Origin: Corynebacterium silvaticum
GTDB lineage: Bacteria; Actinomycetota; Actinomycetes; Mycobacteriales; Mycobacteriaceae
DNA: 64,000 nucleotides
NCBI RefSeq assembly: GCF_004382825.2
Contig: NZ_SDQO02000002.1
Span: 124,001-188,000 of the forward strand
Direction: 5' to 3'
Positions 37,940 through 46,047 of the stretch are shown piece by piece. Below the pieces are notes generated by a model. The model did no database searches. It saw only the letters and a list, made by a program, of their open reading frames with translations, and had not been told where the DNA came from. Numbering within the stretch: position 1 is the stretch's first letter; each line of letters opens with the position of its first letter. Position numbers and translations under genes: made by a program.

Positions 37940-37970
37940 TAGGGCCTCCCGTAATACAGGGGAGGCCCTA
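37940..37970. terminator. Bidirectional terminator shared by pld and fagC
   Basis: TAGGGCCTCCC (37940-37950) and GGGAGGCCCTA (37960-37970) form a perfect 11-bp stem with a 9-base loop. The fagC stop codon (37968-37970) lies inside the right arm. Confidence 0.88.
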
Positions 37971-38819
37971 GTCCTGCATCATTGCGACGTTTGGAACTGG
38001 TAATTCGGTTGGGATGACGATGAGTTGGTCGTCGATAAGTGTGGTACGAACAGTGATGTTAAAGACCTCGGATATGAGCTCTGCGCTGATCACGTCTTTG
38101 GGGGATCCTGTGGCTACGACGCTTCCGTTTTTCATAACAATCAGGTGGTCGGCGTAGCGGACGGCTTGCTGGAGGTCGTGAAGTACCGCGACGACGGTGC
38201 GATTGAGCTGGGTTGTCAGGGAGCGTGCTAGTTCAAGGAGTTGGTACTGGTGGGCGATGTCCAGGAAGGTGGTGGGTTCGTCGAGAAGCACGGTGGGGGT
38301 GTTCTGTGCGAGAACCATGGCAAGCCATACGCGCTGGCGCTGCCCGCCAGATAAATCAGTGACGCGTTTGTGAGTGAGTTCTTTAACGCTGGCGGCACTG
38401 AGCGCAGCATCGACGGCCCGAGTGTCTTCTTTGGTCCATTGATGCAGCCAATTGTGGTGGGGGAATCGTCCGCGGCGGACGAGTTCTTCTACGGTGATGT
38501 CGGCTGGGGTGATGGTGCTCTGGGGGAGAAGTGCGAGTTGTTTGGCTATCTCCTTGGTGTGCAGGTGGGTGAGGTCGTGCCCGTGGAGATAAAGAGAGCC
38601 GGTGTCTGGGGCGAGAATGCGGGCGCAGCTTTTAAGCAATGTTGATTTTCCGCATCCGTTAGGGCCGATGATTGCCGTGAACTTTCCTGCGGGAATATCG
38701 ACGCTGAGGTCGGTGCTCACCACATGCTTATCCCAGCTGAGGGTGACGTTTTCTGTGCGAAGCGCGGAAGTATTGGCTGCGGAGGAGGAATCTGGGGAGG
38801 CAGTTGCGGGTGTGTGCAT
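37968..38819 (-). CDS. fagC: Iron-siderophore ABC transporter ATP-binding protein FagC
   Basis: The 283-residue FepC-type ATPase has Walker A G-P-N-G-C-G-K-S-T, signature L-S-G-G-Q-R-Q-R, and Walker B V-L-L-D-E-P-T followed by the switch V-L-H-D-L. A 20-residue Ser/Ala-rich N-terminus precedes the domain. AAGGA lies five bases before the ATG, nine bases after the fagB stop. With FagA and FagB it would energise import of a ferric siderophore. Its position beside pld is the same as in C. pseudotuberculosis, where fag genes are iron-repressed and needed for virulence. Confidence 0.9.
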   Translation of the reverse strand: MHTPATASPDSSSAANTSALRTENVTLSWDKHVVSTDLSVDIPAGKFTAIIGPNGCGKSTLLKSCARILAPDTGSLYLHGHDLTHLHTKEIAKQLALLPQSTITPADITVEELVRRGRFPHHNWLHQWTKEDTRAVDAALSAASVKELTHKRVTDLSGGQRQRVWLAMVLAQNTPTVLLDEPTTFLDIAHQYQLLELARSLTTQLNRTVVAVLHDLQQAVRYADHLIVMKNGSVVATGSPKDVISAELISEVFNITVRTTLIDDQLIVIPTELPVPNVAMMQD

Positions 38820-38827
38820 GGGAATCC

Positions 38828-39814
38828 TTAGGCGCGTCGAGAAGCTGAGGCGATGAGCGTGAGTAGATATATGCCGCCGATAACCACGGTGACCAGTCCC
38901 ACGGGAAGCTGAACGGGGGAGAATACCCGCTGGGCGATGATGTCTGCAATAAGAAGAAGCGTCGCCCCTGTGAGTGCAGAGACTAATAAAGGAGTGCGGG
39001 GGCTGGCTGTGATGCGTTGAGCGATATGCGGAGCGGCCAGCGCGATAAAAGAAATGGGTCCGGCGATAGCGGTAGTGATCGCGACGAGGAGGACTCCCAC
39101 GATCAGCAACATAAGCTTGCTGCGGTTAACTGGCAGCCCCAGTGCCGTGGCGGTATCGTCGCCGAGGTTGAGGATGTCAATGCGAGAGCCTAGGAGTAGA
39201 GCAAGTGCCACGATAATGGCCAGCGCTATGACGGCAGGGGTGGCTACGGACCAACGGATTCCGTTGAGGGTTCCGGCGCCCCAGCTGGCGGCAGACATTG
39301 CGGTGTTGAGGTCGCCACGGGTGATAAGCCAGCGGTTGAAAGCCGAGAGCATTGCGGAAACGCCAAGGCCGACCAGGATGATGCGGAGGCCGTCGATACG
39401 CACGCGGACGGAGAACAACATAACCGCGAGGGCTGTGGCTAATCCGCCGACGAGGGCGCCGAAAGCGACGGAAGTGAAACCGGTCATGCCCGCCATCATG
39501 GTGAGAATAACCCCAGTGTAGGCGCCAGTGTTAAAGCCAATGATGTCGGGAGAACCCAGCGGATTTCGGGTTAGCGCCTGGAATAGCGATCCCGCAATTC
39601 CTAAGGCAGCGCCGACAAAGAGAGCTGTGACGATTCGCGGGGTTCGCCAAGAAAAGACGATGGTGTGAGCAAGACCAGATTCAGTGCCTTGGAAAACTGA
39701 CCAGACTTTGGCAGTAGTGATGCCTGCACCTGGCAGTGAAACGGCCACTGCCGCGGAGAGAACCAGCAACAACGCCAGAACGAACACGGTGTATAAGGAA
39801 CGGCGGTGGATCAT
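38828..39814 (-). CDS. fagB: Iron-siderophore ABC transporter permease FagB
   Basis: The 328-residue FecCD-family permease begins MIHRRSLYTVFVLALLLV. About nine or ten membrane helices carry the usual signatures F-x-W-R-T-P-R-I-V-T-A, G-x-x-F-Q-A-L-T-R-N-P-L-G-S-P-D and A-A-P-H-I-A-Q-R. The frame extends about 60 codons further upstream but that part lies inside fagA. ATG 39814 shares its A with the fagA stop (TGATG), so the two permeases are translationally coupled. It pairs with FagA as the heterodimeric channel. Confidence 0.88.
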   Translation of the reverse strand: MIHRRSLYTVFVLALLLVLSAAVAVSLPGAGITTAKVWSVFQGTESGLAHTIVFSWRTPRIVTALFVGAALGIAGSLFQALTRNPLGSPDIIGFNTGAYTGVILTMMAGMTGFTSVAFGALVGGLATALAVMLFSVRVRIDGLRIILVGLGVSAMLSAFNRWLITRGDLNTAMSAASWGAGTLNGIRWSVATPAVIALAIIVALALLLGSRIDILNLGDDTATALGLPVNRSKLMLLIVGVLLVAITTAIAGPISFIALAAPHIAQRITASPRTPLLVSALTGATLLLIADIIAQRVFSPVQLPVGLVTVVIGGIYLLTLIASASRRA

Positions 39815-40893
39815 CACATTTCCCCCTTCCGGCTTTGGGCATACGCAATGAGGAAGGGTGCGCCGATAAAGGACACGACCACTCCGGCGGGAAACTCGCC
39901 GGGAACGATCAAGCGGCCCAGAATATCTGCGGCAACAAGGACGAGTGGCCCGAGAAGGAGAGACGTGACGAGCACTCGGGGGAGGTCTGGTCCCACGATC
40001 CATCGCGCGACGTGGGGAACCATAAGTCCAAGGAAGATAATCACTCCGGCTGTGGCAGTAGCACTGGCCGCGAGGATCACTATGGCGATAAAAGAAATGA
40101 AGCGGATGCGCGCGGTGGATGCACCGATGGACGTGGCCATGGCGTCGCCCAGCGCCAGCGCATTAAGCCCATGAGCGCACGTGATCGTGAGGACAATGCC
40201 GCACGCAAGACCAGCGCCGGCGATGCCTAGAGGCGTAAGCGTGCCGACGTCCACGCTTCCCACCATCCAGCTCTTTAACCGGTCAAAGGCCTGGTGGTTA
40301 ACCAGAGAAAGTCCCTCGCCGATTCCGGAAAGAATCGCGCTCAGGGCAACACCAGATAGAACCAACCGGACCGGGTCTGCCGTTTTCGCACGATGCGTGC
40401 CCACTGAGTACACCACCACTGCGGCAGCGCATGCGCCCGCGAGGGCGAGTGCTAAGAACACCCACAAGGAAGATGCGCCAAAGAGGGCTATGCCCACCAC
40501 GATGGCAAAGGCTGCGCCCGAATTGATTCCCAGCGCGCCGGTGTCTGCCAGGGGATTGCGGGTGAGCGCTTGCGAGAGTGTGCCAGCAAGGCCAAGAGAC
40601 ATGCCAGCAACAAGGGCAAGGAGGGTGCGGGGGATGCGCCTGTCCCACACAATCGTGGAGGCCACATTAGTGGGATCTGGGTGGAGTATGGCGTTGGCGA
40701 TCTCGGGGAGCGGGATGAGTCTCGCGCCGATCATGACACTGGCGACGCTTAACGCTGCAAGCAGTACTACTAGCAGTGCTACTAGCAGTGCTACTACGGC
40801 GATCAGGGGTCGGCGTGTCCGTTGGGTGGTGCGCGGATGCTTCGCGGGGAAGCTGCGGTGTGAGTCGGAATTGGAGGTGGCGGTCGAAACCAT
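39814..40893 (-). CDS. fagA: Iron-siderophore ABC transporter permease FagA
   Basis: A 359-residue FecCD permease and the first gene of the fagABC operon. A basic cytoplasmic N-terminus (about 30 residues) precedes a Leu/Val/Ala-rich first helix. Signatures are W-D-R-R-I-P-R-T-L-L-A, L-S-Q-A-L-T-R-N-P-L-A-D-T-G and V-P-H-V-A-R-W. A short tandem repeat of ACTAGCAGTGCT-like units at about 40760-40795 encodes the Leu/Val run of the first helix. The promoter region is shared with the divergent fagD and holds a DtxR-like site. Confidence 0.88.
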   Translation of the reverse strand: MVSTATSNSDSHRSFPAKHPRTTQRTRRPLIAVVALLVALLVVLLAALSVASVMIGARLIPLPEIANAILHPDPTNVASTIVWDRRIPRTLLALVAGMSLGLAGTLSQALTRNPLADTGALGINSGAAFAIVVGIALFGASSLWVFLALALAGACAAAVVVYSVGTHRAKTADPVRLVLSGVALSAILSGIGEGLSLVNHQAFDRLKSWMVGSVDVGTLTPLGIAGAGLACGIVLTITCAHGLNALALGDAMATSIGASTARIRFISFIAIVILAASATATAGVIIFLGLMVPHVARWIVGPDLPRVLVTSLLLGPLVLVAADILGRLIVPGEFPAGVVVSFIGAPFLIAYAQSRKGEM

Positions 40894-40915
40894 TGTTCTA
40901 TGTTAACTACAGTAA

Positions 40916-40934
40916 TTAGTTTAGGCTAAACTGC
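40916..40934. promoter_or_regulatory. DtxR-like iron-repressor box between fagA and fagD
   Basis: TTAGTTTAGGCTAAACTGC matches 15 of 19 positions of the DtxR consensus TTAGGTTAGGCTAACCTAA, with the central TTAGGCTAA intact. It sits between two divergent iron-transport genes, six bases before the fagD GTG, where bound repressor would block both promoters. Confidence 0.75.
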
Positions 40935-40939
40935 ACAAT

Positions 40940-41992
40940 GTGAAAGATACTCAATCTCTGAACCTATGGAGTCGTCGCATCGCTGTGATGCTGGCTCTTC
41001 TTGTTTCTGTCTCCCTCGTCTTTGCGCTGGCAGCATGTTCTACTGAAGAAAAACAATCCAAGGACACCGGACAAGGAAACTCCGATGTAGCCACCGGTGG
41101 CGCACACTTTTCCACGGCTGACGCGGAAACTGCAAAGCTTGGTAGCGACGCAGCCCCAGGTGAATTCCCTCGCACCGTCAAGCACGCGTTGGGTGAGACC
41201 GAGATCAAGGAACAACCCAAGCGCGTGGTCGTTCTAGACACTGGCGAACTAGATAGCGTTCTTTCCTTGGGGATCACCCCCGTGGGAATGGTGACTACGA
41301 AGGGCGCAAATCCTGTTCCAAGCTACCTTGCAGACAAAGTAAAAGACGCGAAGAGCGTGGGAACGATCAATGAGATCAACGTAGAAGAGATTGCTGCCTT
41401 GCAGCCCGACCTGATCATGGGCAGCAAACTGCGTGCAGAAAAAATCTACGCCCAGCTTTCTGAGGTCGCACCGACCGTCTTCTCCATACGCCCCGGCTTC
41501 CCCTGGAAAGAAAACTTCCTCCTCATCGGCGAGGCTCTAGGCAAGGAAAAAGAAGCAGAAGCAAAGCTGAACGAGTACACCGCCAAGGTTGAGGGCATCA
41601 AGAATTCCGTGCCAGCAGACACCACGGTCTCACTTGTTCGTTTCATGCCTAAGCGCATCCGTCTCTACGCCAACAAGTCTCTTATCGGCGTGATTCTTAA
41701 AGACGCAGGAATTACCCGTCCGGAGAACCAGAACGTTGACGAGCTGGCTACCGAGATCTCCCCTGAGACCATTGACCAGGCAGAAGGAAGCGTGATCTTC
41801 TATAGCAGCTACGGCAAGACCGATGCCACTGGCCAAGACGCCATTGTTAATGGTGCTGCGTGGAAGAACCTCAGCGCAGTAAAGAATGGTCAGGCACATG
41901 AGGTTAACGATGACGTATGGTTCCTAGGCTTTGGGCCCACCGGCGCTATGCAGATCGTGGAAGACCTCAAGGAGTTGCTTCCTAAGAAATAA
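40940..41992 (+). CDS. fagD: Iron-siderophore-binding lipoprotein FagD
   Basis: The 350-residue solute-binding lipoprotein has a signal peptide with lipobox L-A-A-C-S (Cys about residue 33). The Fe-siderophore-binding fold follows: R-T-V-K-H-A-L-G-E-T-E-I, then P-K-R-V-V-V-L-D-T-G-E-L-D-S-V-L-S-L-G and E-E-I-A-A-L-Q-P-D-L-I-M-G-S. GTG 40940 is only six bases from the operator and has no Shine-Dalgarno, which suggests a leaderless message; a later in-frame start near 40985 is less likely. It would deliver the ligand to FagABC. Confidence 0.92.
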   Translation: MKDTQSLNLWSRRIAVMLALLVSVSLVFALAACSTEEKQSKDTGQGNSDVATGGAHFSTADAETAKLGSDAAPGEFPRTVKHALGETEIKEQPKRVVVLDTGELDSVLSLGITPVGMVTTKGANPVPSYLADKVKDAKSVGTINEINVEEIAALQPDLIMGSKLRAEKIYAQLSEVAPTVFSIRPGFPWKENFLLIGEALGKEKEAEAKLNEYTAKVEGIKNSVPADTTVSLVRFMPKRIRLYANKSLIGVILKDAGITRPENQNVDELATEISPETIDQAEGSVIFYSSYGKTDATGQDAIVNGAAWKNLSAVKNGQAHEVNDDVWFLGFGPTGAMQIVEDLKELLPKK

Positions 41993-42022
41993 GAATGCTC
42001 GGGCATTAACGCTTAAAAAATT

Positions 42023-42059
42023 AGAGCCACAGAGACAACTCTGTGGCTCTTCTCTTTTC
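42023..42059 (+). terminator. Terminator after fagD
   Basis: AGAGCCACAGAG and CTCTGTGGCTCT form a perfect 12-bp stem with an ACAA loop, followed by TCTCTTTTCT. Confidence 0.9.
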
Positions 42060-42090
42060 TGTGTCGCCAATCCAACGATGCGTGAAAGAG

Positions 42091-42127
42091 AAAAGGCATA
42101 TCGCGTAACCGATCACGCGATATGCCT
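42091..42127 (-). terminator. Terminator after crgA
   Basis: AGGCATATCGCGT and ACGCGATATGCCT (13 bp, perfect) flank an 8-base loop. On the minus strand the stem is followed by TTTTCTCTTT, so it terminates crgA. Confidence 0.85.
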
Positions 42128-42146
42128 AAAGACTAAGCGGGGGAGG

Positions 42147-42416
42147 CTAGCGCCAGCCCATGGTCATGAGAAGACCCACGATAAACAGGCCAAAGCCGAT
42201 GCCGTAGTTCCACGCGCCAAGAGACATCATGAAGGCAATGTCTTCACCTGCGAGGTAGTTGACGATAAGCCACAGCAGACCGGCCAGGATAAGACCGAAC
42301 ATGATGGTTTTGTACCACACGGGGGTTCCAGTGGAGTTGATCTTCACCGGGGTACGGTTGGTAGTAGAGCTCGACGCAAAAGGAGCGGAGCTCTGGGTGA
42401 TCTTTGACTTTGGCAT
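42147..42416 (-). CDS. crgA: Cell-division protein CrgA
   Basis: CrgA is a small divisome membrane protein that in mycobacteria binds FtsZ, FtsQ, FtsI and CwsA. This one has 89 residues: a basic cytoplasmic N-terminus ([13 protein letters not shown]), then two membrane helices (about 31-52 and 63-84) joined by a short loop. [18 protein letters not shown] at the first helix and [13 protein letters not shown] before the second are family hallmarks. AAAGG is about nine bases before ATG 42416. The kinase cluster lies just upstream on the same strand side, as in mycobacteria. Confidence 0.9.
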   Translation of the reverse strand: MPKSKITQSSAPFASSSTTNRTPVKINSTGTPVWYKTIMFGLILAGLLWLIVNYLAGEDIAFMMSLGAWNYGIGFGLFIVGLLMTMGWR

Positions 42417-42528
42417 AATGCACCTTTGTATGTCTGTATATCGTTGGTGTGGCCCGCAGGTCACGTAATGGAACTAATCTATCAGCTTTGGGTGGACTTA
42501 CCAGCCCTGCGCGTGGGTATCAGGGATA

Positions 42529-44523
42529 CTAGCGCGGGTTGGTAAGGGCCGAGAGGCTGAATTCGTAGAGATGAATTTCTATCGGGGCATCTTTGCGCAG
42601 CGGCGTGCCGGCAGCCGGCACCTGGGATGCGATCAAATTCTGATCAGACAAAGACACCGTAGGCACCCGTTCGCCTTGCGTGATCTTAGATGCAGTACCT
42701 GTCCACCCTGCAGCGTTGAGCGCTCTCACCGCATCAGCGACGGTGAGTCGGGTGATGTTAGGGACGTTAAACATCTGTCCGTTGGATACCTTGACCGTGA
42801 CAGTTGATCCTTTAGGAACCTCAGTGCCCTCGCCGGACACAGAGACAACGGTACCGGCTGGCTCGGGGGCGTCGACAGTGCGTACATCGGGGACGAATCC
42901 CAAGGAAGTGAGATTGCCTTCCGCCTGATCCCACTTCATTCCCGTCACTACCGGGACGCGAACGTTTTGCACTCCGGTAGACACAGTGATGACCACTTTT
43001 GATCCTCGGGAAACCTGCGAGCCGGCACTCGGTGTCTGCTCTATGATTTCTCCATTGGGAACACTATCTGAGCTCTCCTCGCGCACAGTCGAATCCAGCT
43101 GAAGGCCGGCTTCTTCAAGAATCTTCGCGGCATCCGCGGTGTTCTTGCGCGCAAGATCGGGGACTTCTGTGACTTCCTTGCCAGAAGAGACAACCACCGT
43201 GACAGTGGTGTTCTTTTGTACTGAGGATCCGCTGGTGGGGTTTGTTCTGATGACTTTCCCTCGTGGAATCTCCGGGTTAGCCTCTTCGATCAAGTTGACC
43301 TGCAGACCCAGCTGCTCTAGCTGATTCACAGCGTCCTGCTGAGAGGTCTTTTCCAGCTTGGGGATGTTGACAAGAGATCTATTCTTGCTGCTGTTGCTCA
43401 CAAAATCATAGGCAAAAGCACCACCGACACCAAGGACGAGCACTGCAAGAACCGCGAGAATGGCCTTCATGGCCTTGCTCATACCGGAGCGTTCTTCTTC
43501 CGCAGCATGAGCCGGGCCAGTGAACGCAGAGCGCTCATACCCAGCTATCTCGGTGTGCGGCGCAGCTGAGGCAGGTCCTGGCTGATCGAGCTGAGTAACA
43601 GGGACGATGGTGGTGGGATTGGGTTCTTGGCTGATCAAACTCGCCGGCGAAACATAGTGGCGAGCAGCTTCTGTCACAGCATGACGAGCCAGGCGTTCAA
43701 GATCCGCCCCCATGTCCATAGCCGTTTGGTAGCGATCGCCGGGGTGCTTGGCCATTGCTGTGAGCACGACAGCATCCACGTTCACCGCAGCGGTGGGAGT
43801 GAGATCAGAAACAAAATCACTGGGTTTTGCCGGGTCCTCTTGAACATGCTGATATGCGACGGCGAAAGGCGTTTCCCCTTCAAAAGGAGGGCGTCCCGTA
43901 AGTGTCTCATAAAGCACGCAGCCCAATGCGTAGACATCGGAGCGGGCGTCGGCAAGCTTGCCTCGGGCTTGTTCCGGGGATAAATACTGGGCGGTGCCGA
44001 TCACTGCGGAGGTCTGCGTCATGGCGCTGGTGGCGTCGTCAAGCGCACGGGCGATGCCGAAGTCCATGATTTTTACAGTGCCCGTATTGGTGATCATCAC
44101 GTTTGCGGGCTTAATGTCGCGGTGGATAATCCCCGCGTCATGGCTAAATTGCAGCGCCTGGCATACCGGAAGCAACGTTTGTGCGGCTTCCGTCGGAGAA
44201 AGCGGCCCGTCTTCCCTCACGATGTCTCGCAGGGTCCTGCCGTGCACGCGTTCCATCACGATATAAGGCGTGCTGATACCAGCGCGCTCGGTCTCGCCAG
44301 TGTCGTACACCGCAACGATTGCGGGATGATTCAGTCTGCCGGAGTTTTGAGCTTCTCGACGGAACCGCTCGCGGAAGTTCACATCGCGCGCAAGGTCCGC
44401 GCGCAGCATCTTTATCGCAACCTCGCGACCAAGGAGAGTATCGGTGGCAGAGTACACCTCTGACATTCCACCCGTGCCGATGACCTCACCAAGCTCATAG
44501 CGGCCAGCAATCACATCGTTCAT
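42529..44523 (-). CDS. pknB: Serine/threonine protein kinase PknB with four PASTA domains
   Basis: The 664-residue membrane kinase coordinates cell-wall synthesis and division. The kinase domain (1-275) has G-T-G-G-M-S-E-V-Y, the catalytic H-R-D-I-K-P-A-N-V and D-F-G-I-A, and an activation loop with T-Q-T-S. A juxtamembrane stretch of ~75 residues and one membrane helix (about 352-372) follow. The extracellular part holds four PASTA repeats of ~66 residues that would sense muropeptides or lipid II. The ATG overlaps the pknA stop (ATGA). It is the last gene of the fhaA-to-pknB operon. Confidence 0.95.
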   Translation of the reverse strand: MNDVIAGRYELGEVIGTGGMSEVYSATDTLLGREVAIKMLRADLARDVNFRERFRREAQNSGRLNHPAIVAVYDTGETERAGISTPYIVMERVHGRTLRDIVREDGPLSPTEAAQTLLPVCQALQFSHDAGIIHRDIKPANVMITNTGTVKIMDFGIARALDDATSAMTQTSAVIGTAQYLSPEQARGKLADARSDVYALGCVLYETLTGRPPFEGETPFAVAYQHVQEDPAKPSDFVSDLTPTAAVNVDAVVLTAMAKHPGDRYQTAMDMGADLERLARHAVTEAARHYVSPASLISQEPNPTTIVPVTQLDQPGPASAAPHTEIAGYERSAFTGPAHAAEEERSGMSKAMKAILAVLAVLVLGVGGAFAYDFVSNSSKNRSLVNIPKLEKTSQQDAVNQLEQLGLQVNLIEEANPEIPRGKVIRTNPTSGSSVQKNTTVTVVVSSGKEVTEVPDLARKNTADAAKILEEAGLQLDSTVREESSDSVPNGEIIEQTPSAGSQVSRGSKVVITVSTGVQNVRVPVVTGMKWDQAEGNLTSLGFVPDVRTVDAPEPAGTVVSVSGEGTEVPKGSTVTVKVSNGQMFNVPNITRLTVADAVRALNAAGWTGTASKITQGERVPTVSLSDQNLIASQVPAAGTPLRKDAPIEIHLYEFSLSALTNPR

Positions 44524-46040
44524 GGGGCACCTCCTTGTTCTGGGGCATTAAGACTGTTCAGTAGATCGGCGATGGGGTCGGAACCGTTTCCGCGTGTTGG
44601 ACTGGGAGCCGGATTGCGATGAGTAGAGGGGATCTGTGACCCATCATTGAGATCTACAGTCGGCGCTGTCCGGGGATCGTCAGTAGACGGAATCGGAACA
44701 ACAGACTCCGAGGCATCGGGGAACTCCGATGGCTCGCTGGTAGGCGTAGGAGTTTCCTGTGGGCGCTGGATCGGCCGTGGTTCTTCACGAATCGTAGGCG
44801 TTTCCGTGACCGTGGCGGTAATCGTCGCAGGGTTAACCGAGCTGCTGGGCTGGTCGCTTCCGCCCAATAAATCACCAAAAAGACCCTGATTAGCAGCCCA
44901 TATGCCGGCACCAAACAATGCTGCGAGGAGAACCCCCACGGCAAGACCCGTGCCCACCCCACCAGAGCTCTTTTTATTTTCCTCCGGCGGGATCGTTGCT
45001 GGAGCAGCACCATAGCCAGTACGCGGTCCTGCTACCTGACCAACGGCAACAGTCTGCGGAACCTCCTCGGTTGCTGGTATGACCGTGGTGGGCTGTGCCG
45101 TTTGACCTAATGCGTACGTTGAGGCGGTAGGTGTTGGCTCGGGTGCTATCTGCTGGAGCTGTGCTGACTGCGGCTGCGGAGGCCGTTGCCCCATACGAGT
45201 AGCGGATACTGCTAGCGCAAGCTCATTGCCGTCGGCATACCGATGCGCTGGATCCTTACGCAAAGCGATACCGATGAGCTCGCGCGCCGGGGCGGAGACT
45301 GTTGTGGGAAGAGCCGGTGGCGCCTGATTGATGTGGGCAATTGCCACTGAGACAGAAGAATCGCCAGTGAAAGGACGCGTGCCAGCGAGCATCTCATACC
45401 CAACAACACCCAGGGAATACACATCAGAGGCCTCAGTGACCTCTTTACCTTGGGCCTGTTCAGGAGAAACATACTGCGCCGTGCCCACCACCATGCCCGT
45501 GCGGGTTAGTGGGACAGCCGCAGCTGCCTTAGCGATACCAAAATCGGTGATTTTTACTTGGCCATTTTGAGTAATCAGGAGGTTGCCGGGCTTAATATCC
45601 CGGTGCACCATGCCCATCCTATGGATGATGGACAAGCCATGAGCTGCCTGCTCAAGGACATCGAGAGCAAGGTGCTCGTCGAGGCTGCCTTTACGCGCCA
45701 GCATGTCTGCGAGGGATTCACCACGCACGTACTCCATGACAATGAAGCACAGGGTTCGGCCGGAGGGGTCGGTGAGTTCGCGGTAATCAAAAGTTTGTAC
45801 AACGTTTTCTGAGAGGATGTTCTCGCTGGCGAGCGCCTCATTGCGGAAGCGAGAGAGGAACTCGTTGTTGTCAGAAAACTCGGGGCGCAGAACTTTGACA
45901 GCCACCTCGCGCTGGTTGCGGGTGTCGTCGGCAAGCCATACCGTAGACATGCCGCCGGTGCCCACGACCCACTGGAGACGATAATCGTCGCCGATGAGGG
46001 CCTGGAGCGCGGGATCTGGAGAATTGTAATCAGTGCTCAT
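44520..46040 (-). CDS. pknA: Serine/threonine protein kinase PknA
   Basis: The 506-residue membrane-anchored kinase acts with PknB on morphology and division proteins. It has V-G-T-G-G-M-S-T-V-W, catalytic H-R-D-I-K-P-G-N-L and D-F-G-I-A-K, and an activation loop with L-T-R-T-G. A Gln/Pro-rich linker leads to a membrane helix at about 373-398 (G-T-G-L-A-V-G-V-L-L-A-A) and a Pro/Thr/Ser-rich extracellular tail without PASTA repeats. ATG 46040 is chosen (AGGA five bases upstream, MSTDYNSPD); an extension to 46064 would overlap pbpA. Confidence 0.94.
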   Translation of the reverse strand: MSTDYNSPDPALQALIGDDYRLQWVVGTGGMSTVWLADDTRNQREVAVKVLRPEFSDNNEFLSRFRNEALASENILSENVVQTFDYRELTDPSGRTLCFIVMEYVRGESLADMLARKGSLDEHLALDVLEQAAHGLSIIHRMGMVHRDIKPGNLLITQNGQVKITDFGIAKAAAAVPLTRTGMVVGTAQYVSPEQAQGKEVTEASDVYSLGVVGYEMLAGTRPFTGDSSVSVAIAHINQAPPALPTTVSAPARELIGIALRKDPAHRYADGNELALAVSATRMGQRPPQPQSAQLQQIAPEPTPTASTYALGQTAQPTTVIPATEEVPQTVAVGQVAGPRTGYGAAPATIPPEENKKSSGGVGTGLAVGVLLAALFGAGIWAANQGLFGDLLGGSDQPSSSVNPATITATVTETPTIREEPRPIQRPQETPTPTSEPSEFPDASESVVPIPSTDDPRTAPTVDLNDGSQIPSTHRNPAPSPTRGNGSDPIADLLNSLNAPEQGGAP

Positions 46041-46047
46041 GTCAGTC

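Noticed and set aside
39815..40003. Extension of FagB upstream by about 60 codons
   Set aside because: The added residues are Arg/Pro/Ser-rich shadow sequence of fagA; ATG 39814 is coupled to the fagA stop.
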